Positions 6,940 through 15,468 of a stretch of 64,000 nt of DNA are shown here, piece by piece (within the stretch, counting starts at the first letter, position 1; each line of letters opens with the position of its first letter). The notes below the pieces were generated by a model. That model saw only the letters and a list, made by a program, of their open reading frames with translations, was not told the origin of the DNA and ran no database searches. The position numbers were made by a program, and so were the translations under genes. This DNA comes from Paenirhizobium daejeonense (lineage in GTDB: Bacteria > Pseudomonadota > Alphaproteobacteria > Rhizobiales > Rhizobiaceae): the NCBI RefSeq assembly GCF_014280875.1, contig NZ_JACLAL010000014.1, positions 1 through 64,000 of the forward strand, read 5' to 3'.

Positions 6940-7374
6940 ATGGTGGACCACCTCACTCCGCAACTCCGCTCATTGGTAATGTCCCGTATCAGGGGAAGGG
7001 ACACATCACCTGAGCTAGCCGTTCGCAGGCTGACCCATTCCCTCGGCTACCACTTCCGCCTTCACAAGAAAGGGCTACCCGGCACTCCGGATCTCGTGTT
7101 CGCATCCCGTAGCAAAGTGATTTTCGTACATGGGTGTTTCTGGCATAGACACGCTGGATGCAAACGAGCGTCGTCGCCCACCTCAAGAATCGAATACTGG
7201 GCTGAAAAGTTCAGACGCAACGTTGAGCGGGACGCGGAAGCGGAAAGGGCATTGCGTTATCTCGGTTGGGATGTCCTTGTAATATGGCAGTGCGAAACGA
7301 AGGCTCGAAATATGGGCCCGTTGGGCTTGAAGATCGTCGAGTTTCTCGAAACAGCTGTAAACCATTTCGATTAG
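6940..7374 (+). CDS. vsr: Very short patch repair endonuclease (Vsr)
   Basis: This 144-residue protein carries the Vsr signature. It has VMSRIRGRDTSPELAVRRL at the N-terminus, PGTPDLVF with the catalytic aspartate, VIFVHGCFWHRHAGC with metal/active-site histidines and zinc-type cysteines, EYWAEKFRRNVERD, and LGWDVLVIWQCE at the end. The family nicks DNA at T:G mismatches that arise by deamination of 5-methylcytosine, and normally accompanies a C5 methyltransferase, here at 9628-10638. It is 70 bases upstream of the GHKL ATPase gene on the same strand. In R-M islands Vsr-fold proteins can also act as the restriction nuclease. Confidence 0.92.
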   Translation: MVDHLTPQLRSLVMSRIRGRDTSPELAVRRLTHSLGYHFRLHKKGLPGTPDLVFASRSKVIFVHGCFWHRHAGCKRASSPTSRIEYWAEKFRRNVERDAEAERALRYLGWDVLVIWQCETKARNMGPLGLKIVEFLETAVNHFD

Positions 7375-7444
7375 GGATGATGTGTCTTGCAAAAAACAAC
7401 TCAAGCGAGCTATCCCAGACGAAGGGAATCATAAGGGGATAGGC

Positions 7445-9697
7445 ATGAATACCGAGGTAGCAGTCCAAACATCGCCGGAAACGGCTGCCCGCCCCCATAC
7501 CATGGACATGACCTTCCAGCGTGGAATGCTCAAAACGCTGGGAATCAACCTCTACGCCAATATCGGGAAAGTCTTGGTAGAGTTTATCGCCAACGCGTAC
7601 GATAGCGATGCGACGAAGATCGATATTACTCTGCCGGCCGAACGCATCGCTGAAGCACGTAAGCAACTCTCGGACGCTCGGAAAGCAAAAGCCGCTGCCG
7701 CCGCAGCGACTTCCGAAGGAGCTGAACCCGCGACCAAGCTCTCCTTCGACAGCCTCCTTGCAACCCTTCCAGAGGACATAGAGGTGATCATCAGCGACGA
7801 TGGTCACGGAATGAACTGGGAAGAAGTGAAAGACAAGTTTTTGCCGTTGAACCGGCAGCGCCGAGTGGACAGCAAAGGCCGGGAGACCAATCTCAAGAGC
7901 CCTGGCGGGCGTTATGTCATGGGCAGGAAGGGCGTCGGCAAACTTGCCGGGTTTGGAGCTGCTGAGAAAGTGGTGCTGCGCACCAAACGGGCAGGCGACA
8001 CCTATGCCACCGTCATTACAATGACGGACAGTAACCTAGAGCACGAGCAAGCCCAAACTCAGATCGAAATCCCCGTTTCGTACGAAGACGGCCTCCCAAT
8101 TGAGGAGAAAGGGACAAAGATTGTCTTGAGCCGCCTTAAGGCGGACGCCTTTAAGTCTTCCGCCAAAACGATATCCGACGGGATCGCGAGCGCGTTTTTT
8201 GCCATTCGGCCGGAAGAATTTCGAATTCGCATGAACGACGTTACGATCGCTCATCCGATACCAGATTACGAATTCGTCTTCCCGGAGACGTTGACCTTGG
8301 AAAAGATCAAAGCGGGAGAGATGCAGAACGACGAATTCGCCGTGGCGGAGATAGGTATTATCTCCTTCCGCTACTACATCGCTTTCAGGAAGAGGTCCGA
8401 GCATCTTCCGGCTGGTAAGCGCGGGGCGCGCATCTACTGCAACAATCGCCTTGCTGCGGGACCGACATTGTTCAACCTCGGCACGGGGATGCATAGTTTC
8501 CACAGCGCCGACTACATGGAGTGCATTGTTGAAGCCAACGAGTTGGACCGCGGTTCCGTCGATCTGATCAGCACCAGCCGCACTCAGCTTCAAGAAGGAA
8601 ATGAGATTTTCGAGGCTTTGCAGGATAAGATCGGCTCGCTGATGCGCGTTGCTATCGCGAAGCATGGAGCGTTCCGTGAGCGGATCGCAAATGCTGAAAT
8701 CGACTCAGACCCGAAAGGGCAAATCATCAAGCGGAGCGTCGAACAGCTACCGACGAAAACCCGCAGGGCGGCTACCCGACTTCTGACGACGATTGCCGCA
8801 CAATACGGGGTCGGAACCGAAGCGTTCGAGGAACTCGCGCCGATTATCATGAACTCTGTGAACGCGACGGAGGTGCTTGCAAAACTGGTCACATCCGGTA
8901 CGAAGCCTGAAACAGTAACGAGCATCCTCAGTCAACTGCGAGACCTGTCGGAAATCGAACTTCGAGATGTTCTGAAGCTCTATCGAGGGCGGCGTGGCGG
9001 TATTTCGAAAATCCAAGCGCTTCAAAAAACCGGGCACGAACTGTGGAAGAAAAAAGGGCTCGAAAAAGACCTTCACCAGCTGCTTAAGGACAATCCTTGG
9101 CTAATTCGTCCGGAATTTTCTACGTATGTAACCAGCGATGAAAAAATTAATACGGTCGCATCAAAACTAGCCAAGCATATCGAGGTCGATAATTTTTCAC
9201 CAATCATAGATGGAGAAGAGCTTAATATTACACGTCCGGATTTGGTCTTCCTGATGTCGGATCGTGGAAGTGAAGGGCCTTTCGTCATCAAAGTTATTGA
9301 GCTAAAAAGTCCGACAATTCCGCTGACAATCGAGCATTATCGTCAACTTGAAGACTATATCTTGACGATCGAGCGGTGGTGTCAATCAGAGTTGAAGCGA
9401 ACGATTGCGGTGCATGGCTACCTCATCGGCGAGATGCCCGCGGACAATACCACCGTAAAAGACGAGCTTGCTCTTCAGAGCAAATTCCAGAAATCCGGTC
9501 CAGATTCCCAGATACGCGTCGTGGGCCTTACCCAGCTGATCAACGACGCTTGGAACGTTCATGTTGATGCCATCAATGCGATCCAATCAGAATTGGAAGA
9601 TGAGGGCGAGGAGGAAGGCGACGAAACTTACGCTGCCGCCAGCACCTTAGACGAAACGGTGACATCAGAAGCGGTCGCAGCTTCGAACGCGTCGTAG
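7445..9697 (+). CDS. GHKL (MORC/MutL/Hsp90-type) ATPase fused to a PD-(D/E)XK-like nuclease domain
   Basis: The 750-residue protein has an N-terminal GHKL ATP-binding domain. The N box is E46-F-I-A-N50-A-Y-D53, the G1 box is DDGHGM (118-123) and the G2 box is GRKGVGKLAGF (160-170). A low-complexity alanine-rich insert (about 78-95) precedes the G1 box. The C-terminal third has LHQLLKDNPWLIRPEF (about 542-557), then RPDLVF with D599 and, 20 residues on, ELKS with E619 and K621. That D-x19-E-x-K arrangement and the NPWL motif resemble DUF4263/Shedu-type PD-(D/E)XK nucleases. The start at 7445 is chosen for its AGGGGATAGG upstream region. Its last 70 bases overlap the methyltransferase gene tail to tail. 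GHKL proteins beside Dcm and Vsr are known in R-M systems related to eukaryotic MORC; I infer an ATP-gated nuclease with the restriction role. Confidence 0.8.
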   Translation: MNTEVAVQTSPETAARPHTMDMTFQRGMLKTLGINLYANIGKVLVEFIANAYDSDATKIDITLPAERIAEARKQLSDARKAKAAAAAATSEGAEPATKLSFDSLLATLPEDIEVIISDDGHGMNWEEVKDKFLPLNRQRRVDSKGRETNLKSPGGRYVMGRKGVGKLAGFGAAEKVVLRTKRAGDTYATVITMTDSNLEHEQAQTQIEIPVSYEDGLPIEEKGTKIVLSRLKADAFKSSAKTISDGIASAFFAIRPEEFRIRMNDVTIAHPIPDYEFVFPETLTLEKIKAGEMQNDEFAVAEIGIISFRYYIAFRKRSEHLPAGKRGARIYCNNRLAAGPTLFNLGTGMHSFHSADYMECIVEANELDRGSVDLISTSRTQLQEGNEIFEALQDKIGSLMRVAIAKHGAFRERIANAEIDSDPKGQIIKRSVEQLPTKTRRAATRLLTTIAAQYGVGTEAFEELAPIIMNSVNATEVLAKLVTSGTKPETVTSILSQLRDLSEIELRDVLKLYRGRRGGISKIQALQKTGHELWKKKGLEKDLHQLLKDNPWLIRPEFSTYVTSDEKINTVASKLAKHIEVDNFSPIIDGEELNITRPDLVFLMSDRGSEGPFVIKVIELKSPTIPLTIEHYRQLEDYILTIERWCQSELKRTIAVHGYLIGEMPADNTTVKDELALQSKFQKSGPDSQIRVVGLTQLINDAWNVHVDAINAIQSELEDEGEEEGDETYAAASTLDETVTSEAVAASNAS

Positions 9698-10638
9698 ATA
9701 ACACGACCAACTGCCGTTCCAAGCGGAATTGGCACACCATTTCCGATTTGGCGCGCAACCGGATAAGGCTTGCCCGCGAAGATCCAATCATCGGGCACTC
9801 CTTGAAGCCTTGCACCTTCACGCAGAGAAATGACTCTGTTTTCGAAGGGATGAAGATATCGTCCCTTCGATGGATTCTGAAAAGTGCATCGAATTGTGTT
9901 GGCGGGGGCCGAGGGGTCTATGCGACCCCATACGTCGGTGGCTTGGCAGCCGATTTGCTTCCATGAGGGCGGGCATAGTTCAGGAACGAGCCGCAATAGA
10001 TCCCGTTTGTCGCCGTTCGGCGGTATGAGCGAGAACCTCCGCATCGCGAGATCCGAGGGAACAGGCCAATAGTGCATTGGATCGTGAGCGTCCAATGGGA
10101 TGTCAAAGAGTGCGGCCCCGGCTGAGGTCTTTGAGACTGCAGGTACCGGGCGAGCAATTTGGCCGATTGTGGAAGCTACCGTAAAGGCGCGTTTACGCAG
10201 CTGCGGGGTGCCGTAGTCGACCGCGTCAAGCTCCCACACATCGATTTCAAACCCGCGCGACCGCAGACCTTCGGCCAGCATTGCCCAATGCGCCGAGCGT
10301 ACAAACGGCGGAACGTTTTCCACCACAACCACCTTTGGTTCTACACGGTCGATCCAGGGTAAGATTGCCAGGCACAAGTCGTTTCTGACGTCTAGCGGGT
10401 CACGACGGCCCAAAGTGCTGAACCCTTGGCATGGCGGTCCTGCAATCAGAACGTCAACCGTACCTACATCATGCACTTCCGCGGCTGAGGCATTGATGAC
10501 GCAGTCAGACAGATTCTGGCGGTAGGTCTGGGCCGCGTCCGCGGAAAGTTCGACGGCGAATGCAGGTGTAAATCCCGCAGATTTCATGCCCGAACTGAAA
10601 AGGCCGGCGCCGGCGTACAAATCGCCAAATTTCCACAT
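9628..10638 (-). CDS. DNA (cytosine-5) methyltransferase
   Basis: All core motifs of an m5C methyltransferase are visible in the 336 residues. Motif I is FGDLYAGAGLFSSGM; motif IV is PPCQGFS with the catalytic cysteine; motif VI is ENVPPF; motif VIII is QLRKRAF. The target-recognition region between about 165 and 255 is compact, and motifs IX-X are REGARLQGVPDDW and RQIGNGVP. The enzyme methylates C5 of cytosine in a short target that cannot be read from sequence. It is convergent with the GHKL ATPase gene (70-base overlap) and divergent from the HTH gene at 10715, with an operator-like palindrome between. No classical restriction endonuclease gene is adjacent. Confidence 0.92.
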   Translation of the reverse strand: MWKFGDLYAGAGLFSSGMKSAGFTPAFAVELSADAAQTYRQNLSDCVINASAAEVHDVGTVDVLIAGPPCQGFSTLGRRDPLDVRNDLCLAILPWIDRVEPKVVVVENVPPFVRSAHWAMLAEGLRSRGFEIDVWELDAVDYGTPQLRKRAFTVASTIGQIARPVPAVSKTSAGAALFDIPLDAHDPMHYWPVPSDLAMRRFSLIPPNGDKRDLLRLVPELCPPSWKQIGCQATDVWGRIDPSAPANTIRCTFQNPSKGRYLHPFENRVISLREGARLQGVPDDWIFAGKPYPVARQIGNGVPIPLGTAVGRVIYDAFEAATASDVTVSSKVLAAA

Positions 10639-10667
10639 TTAACACCCTCGCTACGGCCAGCTTTTAA

Positions 10668-10683
10668 TTATATAATCATATAA
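10668..10683. promoter_or_regulatory. Palindromic site in the methyltransferase/HTH intergenic region
   Basis: TTATAT-AATC-ATATAA is a perfect 6-base inverted repeat with a 4-base spacer. It lies midway between the divergent methyltransferase (start 10638) and HTH gene (start 10715). An almost identical 16-mer lies inside the HTH gene at 10904-10919. It is a probable operator for the HTH protein. Confidence 0.6.
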
Positions 10684-10714
10684 ACGATCAGGCCGCACAA
10701 GGAATTTCTCTCGC

Positions 10715-11071
10715 ATGGCATCGTATCAGATTCTCACGTCTTCGGAGGCCCAGCATATCGCGAATATGGTTAACAGAGCCCTAATCGCATTGGGGATTTC
10801 GCTCAATAATTTGGCGACAAGGGCCGGTGTGTCGCAGTCAATGGCGTATGGCGCCCAGCATGGCAAACTGAAGAGAAGAACACCCAACGTTCGCCGTCTT
10901 GAGTTATATATTCATATAACTCTTGGTGAGCGGGAATCGGAAGATGCTCGCGCGCTCGACGCCGATATCCTGAACTACCTGGCTGCTGGCGGCGACGTCG
11001 TATCGCTTCGTGCACACATAAATGCGCTGGCTCACGTTTGCCGAACTCTTGCTAATTACGACGCGGGATAA
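10715..11071 (+). CDS. Small HTH regulator of the R-M island
   Basis: This 118-residue protein has a Cro/C1-like helix-turn-helix: ALGISLNNLATRAGVSQSMAYGAQHGKLKRRTPNVRRLELY (residues about 28-68). The rest is helical, without a recognised domain. Its position beside the methyltransferase and the two near-identical palindromes (one in the promoter, one inside this gene) recall the controller proteins of R-M systems, which time methyltransferase and nuclease expression. That role is inferred; it could equally regulate the gene at 11247. Confidence 0.65.
   Translation: MASYQILTSSEAQHIANMVNRALIALGISLNNLATRAGVSQSMAYGAQHGKLKRRTPNVRRLELYIHITLGERESEDARALDADILNYLAAGGDVVSLRAHINALAHVCRTLANYDAG
10901..10922. 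promoter_or_regulatory. Palindromic site inside the HTH coding region
   Basis: The arms GAGTTATAT and ATATAACTC form a perfect 9-base inverted repeat around ATTC. The inner 16 bases differ from the intergenic site at 10668-10683 by one spacer base. The location within the regulator's own gene, about 325-345 bases upstream of the next start codon, suits a roadblock or second operator. Confidence 0.55.
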
Positions 11072-11246
11072 GCATGTCGGCATGACGATAGGTAACGTTA
11101 TAACATATCGCATAAGTTCTATTATGGAACTAAGCCGTCTAGGAATTCGGCTAATGGGCGACCATGAACGGACGATTCACCGAACCGCCTTATGCAGCGG
11201 GCCATCAATCTGGAGCATGGACGAACGATTTGGAGACCAATTTGTC

Positions 11247-11879
11247 ATGAGCGCAATAGACGAGAGCCTGAGCGCGCTGAATCGCCGTCAGCTTCTGGAA
11301 CTGCTGGACGGCGTCAACCCAGGAGAGATTCCGATTGGAGCTGTTAAGAGACGATCGTTGGCAATCCAGATGAACGCACAGATCTTTAGGATCGGCCGTA
11401 GATTTGCAACGAACGCTTTCGTGCTCGTCCGCGGCAAGTTGCGGCTTGTGTATGTAAAACCCTCATACTTCCAGTATCGCCGGGTCGGTCTGGATATCTT
11501 CGGCTCCGAGTATTCCATCATGGACTTCGACCACAGTCTGGGACGCGCGGTCGCAGAAAGCTTGAATGTAAACTATGTGCTGCTTCTTGCTATCGACAAA
11601 AAAGTCAACCGAGGACACGGGGCATATGAACGTGTAAGGTCCTCGCAGGATAGCGGCCCTCGAAAAATTGACTTGCGAAAGCACTGCTTTGTCGATCCTC
11701 GCGTGATGAACAAATGGCTGGGTCTCCCGGCGATCTCCAATGTTCATACGCGCAGCTATGAACGGTCAGATGCCACGAAACCGCGCTTGACCGACAATCA
11801 ACTGCGATGCGTCATCAAGGCGCTGGGATACGGCTCCAAAGCGATTGAACCTACGAACCTTACTCAAATCTATCGTTAG
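11247..11879 (+). CDS. Unrecognised protein of the defence island
   Basis: The 210-residue reading from MSAIDESLSALNRRQLLELLDG is not assigned to a family. It has an N-terminal helical part, a strand-rich centre (AFVLVRGKLRLVYVKPSYFQY and NVNYVLLLAIDKKV) and a basic, histidine-containing part (HGAYERVRSS, then RKIDLRKHCFVDPRVMNKWLGLP). The start is uncertain. 11247 has GGAG about 11 bases upstream; 11217 and upstream ATGs back to 11022 are in frame. It follows the HTH regulator in the same direction, between the methyltransferase and the RloC-like ATPase, so it may be a nuclease or effector of the island. The sequence alone does not show catalytic residues. Confidence 0.5.
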   Translation: MSAIDESLSALNRRQLLELLDGVNPGEIPIGAVKRRSLAIQMNAQIFRIGRRFATNAFVLVRGKLRLVYVKPSYFQYRRVGLDIFGSEYSIMDFDHSLGRAVAESLNVNYVLLLAIDKKVNRGHGAYERVRSSQDSGPRKIDLRKHCFVDPRVMNKWLGLPAISNVHTRSYERSDATKPRLTDNQLRCVIKALGYGSKAIEPTNLTQIYR

Positions 11880-12020
11880 CGACGAAGGTCGGCGGAACTC
11901 ATTCCAGTTTTTCAGAATGGTGCCACTCTGCTGCAGTGCTCCAATTCTCTTCTGATTGATTAAAGTAACGGACTAGAAGTATAGGTTGTAGGCCCTGTCA
12001 ACACGCTAAGAACCTACACC

Positions 12021-14633
12021 ATGCACCAGCCCGTCCCACCAAAATCCGTTCTTCAGCTGATACTGGAGTGGTCGCAAAATCGGCCGCTGTGGCAACGAGA
12101 CGCTCTTCGGCGTATCGTCGCAGGTGGCGCGATTGATGTAGCAGGAATCAGCGAGATCCTCGCCCTTTGCAAGAAAGAACATGGGGAGCCCAATACGGCC
12201 ATTAGTGCCGCGCCGCTCGAAGCTACCCACCTACCCGCCAATCCGGGCAATGGCGCGGCGATCACGCTGGCTTCTCTCGCTGATGTGGTTGGCGTCAACC
12301 AGTTGGCACCGAAACAATCTCTTCTGTTCGAACAACAGGGTCTTACGATTGTCTACGGGCCGAATGGTGCCGGCAAGTCGGGATATGGCCGAGTGCTTAA
12401 GCGAGCCTGTCGGGCTCGGAAGGCTGGCGAAATCATGCCTGATGCCTTTTCGCCTTCGCCCACCGGCAAGGCGACCGCGAAATTCACCATCTCACGCGAC
12501 GGGCTCCAAGAACCTGTCTTGACGTGGGAAGACAATGAAAATCCGGACCCCGTGCTTTCGGCGGTTAGCGTGTTCGATCGTGAATGTGGTGCTGTTCATA
12601 TCCAGGATAAGAACGAGGTGGCGTTTCGCCCATTCGGTCTCGACATACCTGATGATCTTGCAGCTGTTTGCAGCCAGCTTAAATCGTTGCTGCAAGGAGA
12701 AGAGCTTCAAATCAAGGCCCTGAAAAACCCGATTTTCGACAAGCCGACATGGCAACCAACGACGGCGGTTGGTCGGATCATGACCGGCCTTAAGCATAAC
12801 ACGACACTCGATGGACTTTTGGCCCTTTCCGCCATGACTGATGGCGAGCGCGCCCGGCTCCAGCAATTGGCAGAGGATCTTGCTAAGAATCCGCGGGAGG
12901 CTGCTGCCGAACAGCGTCAATACGCGGACGGGATCGCGAGAGTAGCCCGGTATCTACAGAAGGTTGAGGCAGCATACTCCGATAGCGCCTTACTTGGGAT
13001 GAAAGCGCTCGCGGACGATGCAAGGACAAAGCGCTCGGCAGCGACGGCGGCGGCCGGAGCCAGTTTTAAGGACACCACCCTTCCCCATGTTGGCGAGGAA
13101 GTTTGGCGGGAGTTGTGGGAGGCAGCAAGACACTACTCCCGTCATGTCGAAAAGCGATTCCCAGCTCAAGAAGGAGAGCATTGCGTCCTTTGCCACCAGC
13201 CCATTTCCGCCGAGGCAGGCGAGCGCATGGGTAGCTTTGAGCACTTCATCCGTGAGGATACCGAAAAGCTGGCTACAGCCGCCGAAGAAGCTTACTCGAC
13301 TGCCTTCGATGGTTTTCAGAGCCGTCAACCAGATATCCGATTAATTGGTGAAATCCGCAGACGTATTGCGCTTCAGCATCAGGATTTGGCAGCCGGTGTA
13401 CTGCAGTTCATGGCCTCTGCCGATCTCCGGAGACGCCAATGTCTGAAGGGTCTCTCCGAAAGCGGAGAACTGGGGCTTTCGCCGCAGCTCCCGTTGCCCG
13501 TAGCTGAAATGCAAAAGCTTGAGGACGACGCTCGCGCCTATGCAGGCCAATTGGAGGCCGCAGCTGACTTGGAAGGTCGAAAAGTCTTGCAAGCCGAGCA
13601 CGACGAACTCGTCGATCGCGCTGCGGCTGGCGATCTTCATGACGTGGCGACAAAAGAGGTAGAGCGTCTCGGCAGGCTCGACCGAGTAGCAAAGTGCCTC
13701 GCACAAACTGCCACAACCGCCATCACGAAACTTGGCAACGACCTCGCCGACGAAGTGATAACACCCCGAATGCGAGATCGCTTTCAAAGCGAGATTATCC
13801 GGCTCGCGGCCGAAAAAGTGCGCGTGGAGGTGGTTCGCTCGGGCGGCCAGTATGGGTCGCCAAACTATCAGATCAGGCTATTTGCGAATCCCAAGACAAA
13901 GGTCCATCTGGTGCTGAGCGAGGGCGAGCAGACCTGTGTGGCGCTGGCAGCATTTCTTACCGAGTTGGCAACGGCTACGCATAAGTCTGCTCTTATCTTC
14001 GACGATCCGGTGACTTCGCTCGACCATCGGTGGCGGAGAAAGGTTGCGCAAAGACTTGTGGAAGAGGCAAGGGAACGGCAGATCATCGTATTTACACACG
14101 ACCTTGTCTTCGTGAACGATCTCAACGACAGCGCCTATCGCCAAAATACTCCGACCAAATTGGCGAGCTTGTCCCGCGGCCCTGACGGGACCGGCATCGT
14201 AAGTGATGGCTTGCCGTGGGATCACGCCGGCGTCAAGTCACGGGTAGATCGGCTCGAGAAGGAACAGCGTTCCGCAAAAGCACTTTATGATGCCAATGAC
14301 GAGGATGCATATCGCGCTGCTGCAATCAGATTGTATGGGTTCCTGCGCGCCACATGGGAACGTGCGCTCGAGGAGATCGTGTTTGCTGGAGTATTGATCC
14401 GACATCGAGACTATATCGACACGAAAAACCTCAAGAAGGTCTCCGTGCTCGTAGAAGGCGATGCGGAGGTGTTTCGAGCGGCATTCAAAAAATGCAGCGA
14501 CATCATCGAGGCGCATGACCCATCGCGTGTCAGGAATGAGGAGCCGCCCGCACCATCAGAGATTCTTGATGATATCAATACGTTGACAGATTGGGCCGAG
14601 TCTTTGCGGAGTAGGCAAAAGGCTATTCCTTGA
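12021..14633 (+). CDS. RloC-like AAA/ABC ATPase with zinc-hook CxxC motif
   Basis: The 870-residue protein has the split ABC-ATPase layout of Rad50/RloC/PrrC (AAA_13 type). Walker A is VYGPNGAGKSGYG near residue 112, then long helical arms. A CVLCHQP motif (cysteines near 387 and 390) sits between the arms like a zinc hook. The signature LSEGEQT is near 631, Walker B IFDDPVTSLDH near 660 and the H-loop FTHDLVF near 691. Beyond the ATPase lies about 150 residues with YGFLRATWERALEEIVF, an R776-x3-E780 pattern, and H795. RloC and PrrC cut tRNA anticodons with a C-terminal domain using R, E and H residues. The spacing differs here, so nuclease activity is a hypothesis. It is probably a guard of the neighbouring methylation system. 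Confidence 0.78.
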   Translation: MHQPVPPKSVLQLILEWSQNRPLWQRDALRRIVAGGAIDVAGISEILALCKKEHGEPNTAISAAPLEATHLPANPGNGAAITLASLADVVGVNQLAPKQSLLFEQQGLTIVYGPNGAGKSGYGRVLKRACRARKAGEIMPDAFSPSPTGKATAKFTISRDGLQEPVLTWEDNENPDPVLSAVSVFDRECGAVHIQDKNEVAFRPFGLDIPDDLAAVCSQLKSLLQGEELQIKALKNPIFDKPTWQPTTAVGRIMTGLKHNTTLDGLLALSAMTDGERARLQQLAEDLAKNPREAAAEQRQYADGIARVARYLQKVEAAYSDSALLGMKALADDARTKRSAATAAAGASFKDTTLPHVGEEVWRELWEAARHYSRHVEKRFPAQEGEHCVLCHQPISAEAGERMGSFEHFIREDTEKLATAAEEAYSTAFDGFQSRQPDIRLIGEIRRRIALQHQDLAAGVLQFMASADLRRRQCLKGLSESGELGLSPQLPLPVAEMQKLEDDARAYAGQLEAAADLEGRKVLQAEHDELVDRAAAGDLHDVATKEVERLGRLDRVAKCLAQTATTAITKLGNDLADEVITPRMRDRFQSEIIRLAAEKVRVEVVRSGGQYGSPNYQIRLFANPKTKVHLVLSEGEQTCVALAAFLTELATATHKSALIFDDPVTSLDHRWRRKVAQRLVEEARERQIIVFTHDLVFVNDLNDSAYRQNTPTKLASLSRGPDGTGIVSDGLPWDHAGVKSRVDRLEKEQRSAKALYDANDEDAYRAAAIRLYGFLRATWERALEEIVFAGVLIRHRDYIDTKNLKKVSVLVEGDAEVFRAAFKKCSDIIEAHDPSRVRNEEPPAPSEILDDINTLTDWAESLRSRQKAIP

Positions 14634-14743
14634 TAGTGAGCTTCAGAGCGTTGCGTGACAGTGGCCGTTCCGATGCTATCGCGACAGAATTTCATTGTCG
14701 CTCTTCCACGGCCGTCCGACGCCGTCGCTCGCGCCACGTTCGC

Positions 14744-15394
14744 TCACTGGAGAAAGCTCGCCTCCTCTGGTTTTGGCGTTTTCTTCTTGACCCACAATTC
14801 TGTCGTCCGCTCGATCTCTATAAGTTCCGCCGGAAAAACCCTCTTCTGAAACGCGAGCACATCGTCGAAGCTGCCATGGAGCCATTGCTGGTATTCGTTG
14901 CGATGAAGCAGGACAGGCATGCGGTTGTGAACCGGCGCGACGGCCGCATTGGCATCGGTCATGACACCTGAATAGACCGGTCCCCATTCGTCGCTGACGC
15001 GCCATAGTCCGGCCCATGCGAATACCGGCTCATCCCGCAGGCTGAACCATGTCCGTGTCATTTTCCCCTTCTCGCCTTCGGGCTCTGCAAAATGTGTCGC
15101 CGGGATGAGGCACCGCCACTGCGGTTTACGCGCCAGCCCGACCCACATTCCCTTGGTGAGGTCGGCGACGTTGTTGACCGCCTTCGGTTTCGCCTCGGGC
15201 TTCATGCCTTTTAATCGAAGGGGAAATCCCCAGACCATGGATTGCATGATCGGCCGCCCTTCATCCTCACGAACCACCATGCCCGGCGCACCCGGAAAGA
15301 CTTCGTCCGGCGCATTCGACTGGACGACGCTTGCAACATCGAAATGCGCCGCAACCTCGGCTGCGGAAACGCGAATGGTATATAGGTTGCACAT
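14744..15394 (-). CDS. SOS response-associated peptidase (SRAP, YedK/HMCES family)
   Basis: This 216-residue protein begins MCNLYTIRVS, giving the catalytic Cys2 exposed after methionine removal. The start at 15394 is fixed by this requirement; a 10-codon extension to 15424 would bury the cysteine. Other family marks are NNVADLTKGMW, CLIPATHFAEPEG (glutamate position of the active site) and VHNRMPVLL with the conserved histidine. SRAP proteins form a covalent crosslink with abasic sites in single-stranded DNA. This is the shorter variant with FAEP in place of the usual YEW motif. It is the last of three same-strand genes after polymerase IV and the helicase. Confidence 0.85.
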   Translation of the reverse strand: MCNLYTIRVSAAEVAAHFDVASVVQSNAPDEVFPGAPGMVVREDEGRPIMQSMVWGFPLRLKGMKPEAKPKAVNNVADLTKGMWVGLARKPQWRCLIPATHFAEPEGEKGKMTRTWFSLRDEPVFAWAGLWRVSDEWGPVYSGVMTDANAAVAPVHNRMPVLLHRNEYQQWLHGSFDDVLAFQKRVFPAELIEIERTTELWVKKKTPKPEEASFLQ

Positions 15395-15468
15395 GCGTTG
15401 GCGCCTCCCTCGGTCTTGTCTCAATAGAGTAGAGCATCAGTCCCGCTCGGCAACGCGGCGGTCGATCC

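Noticed and set aside
7552..7791. Minus-strand frames opposite the GHKL ATPase gene
   Set aside because: They cover the conserved N box and alanine-rich insert of the real protein and have no independent support.
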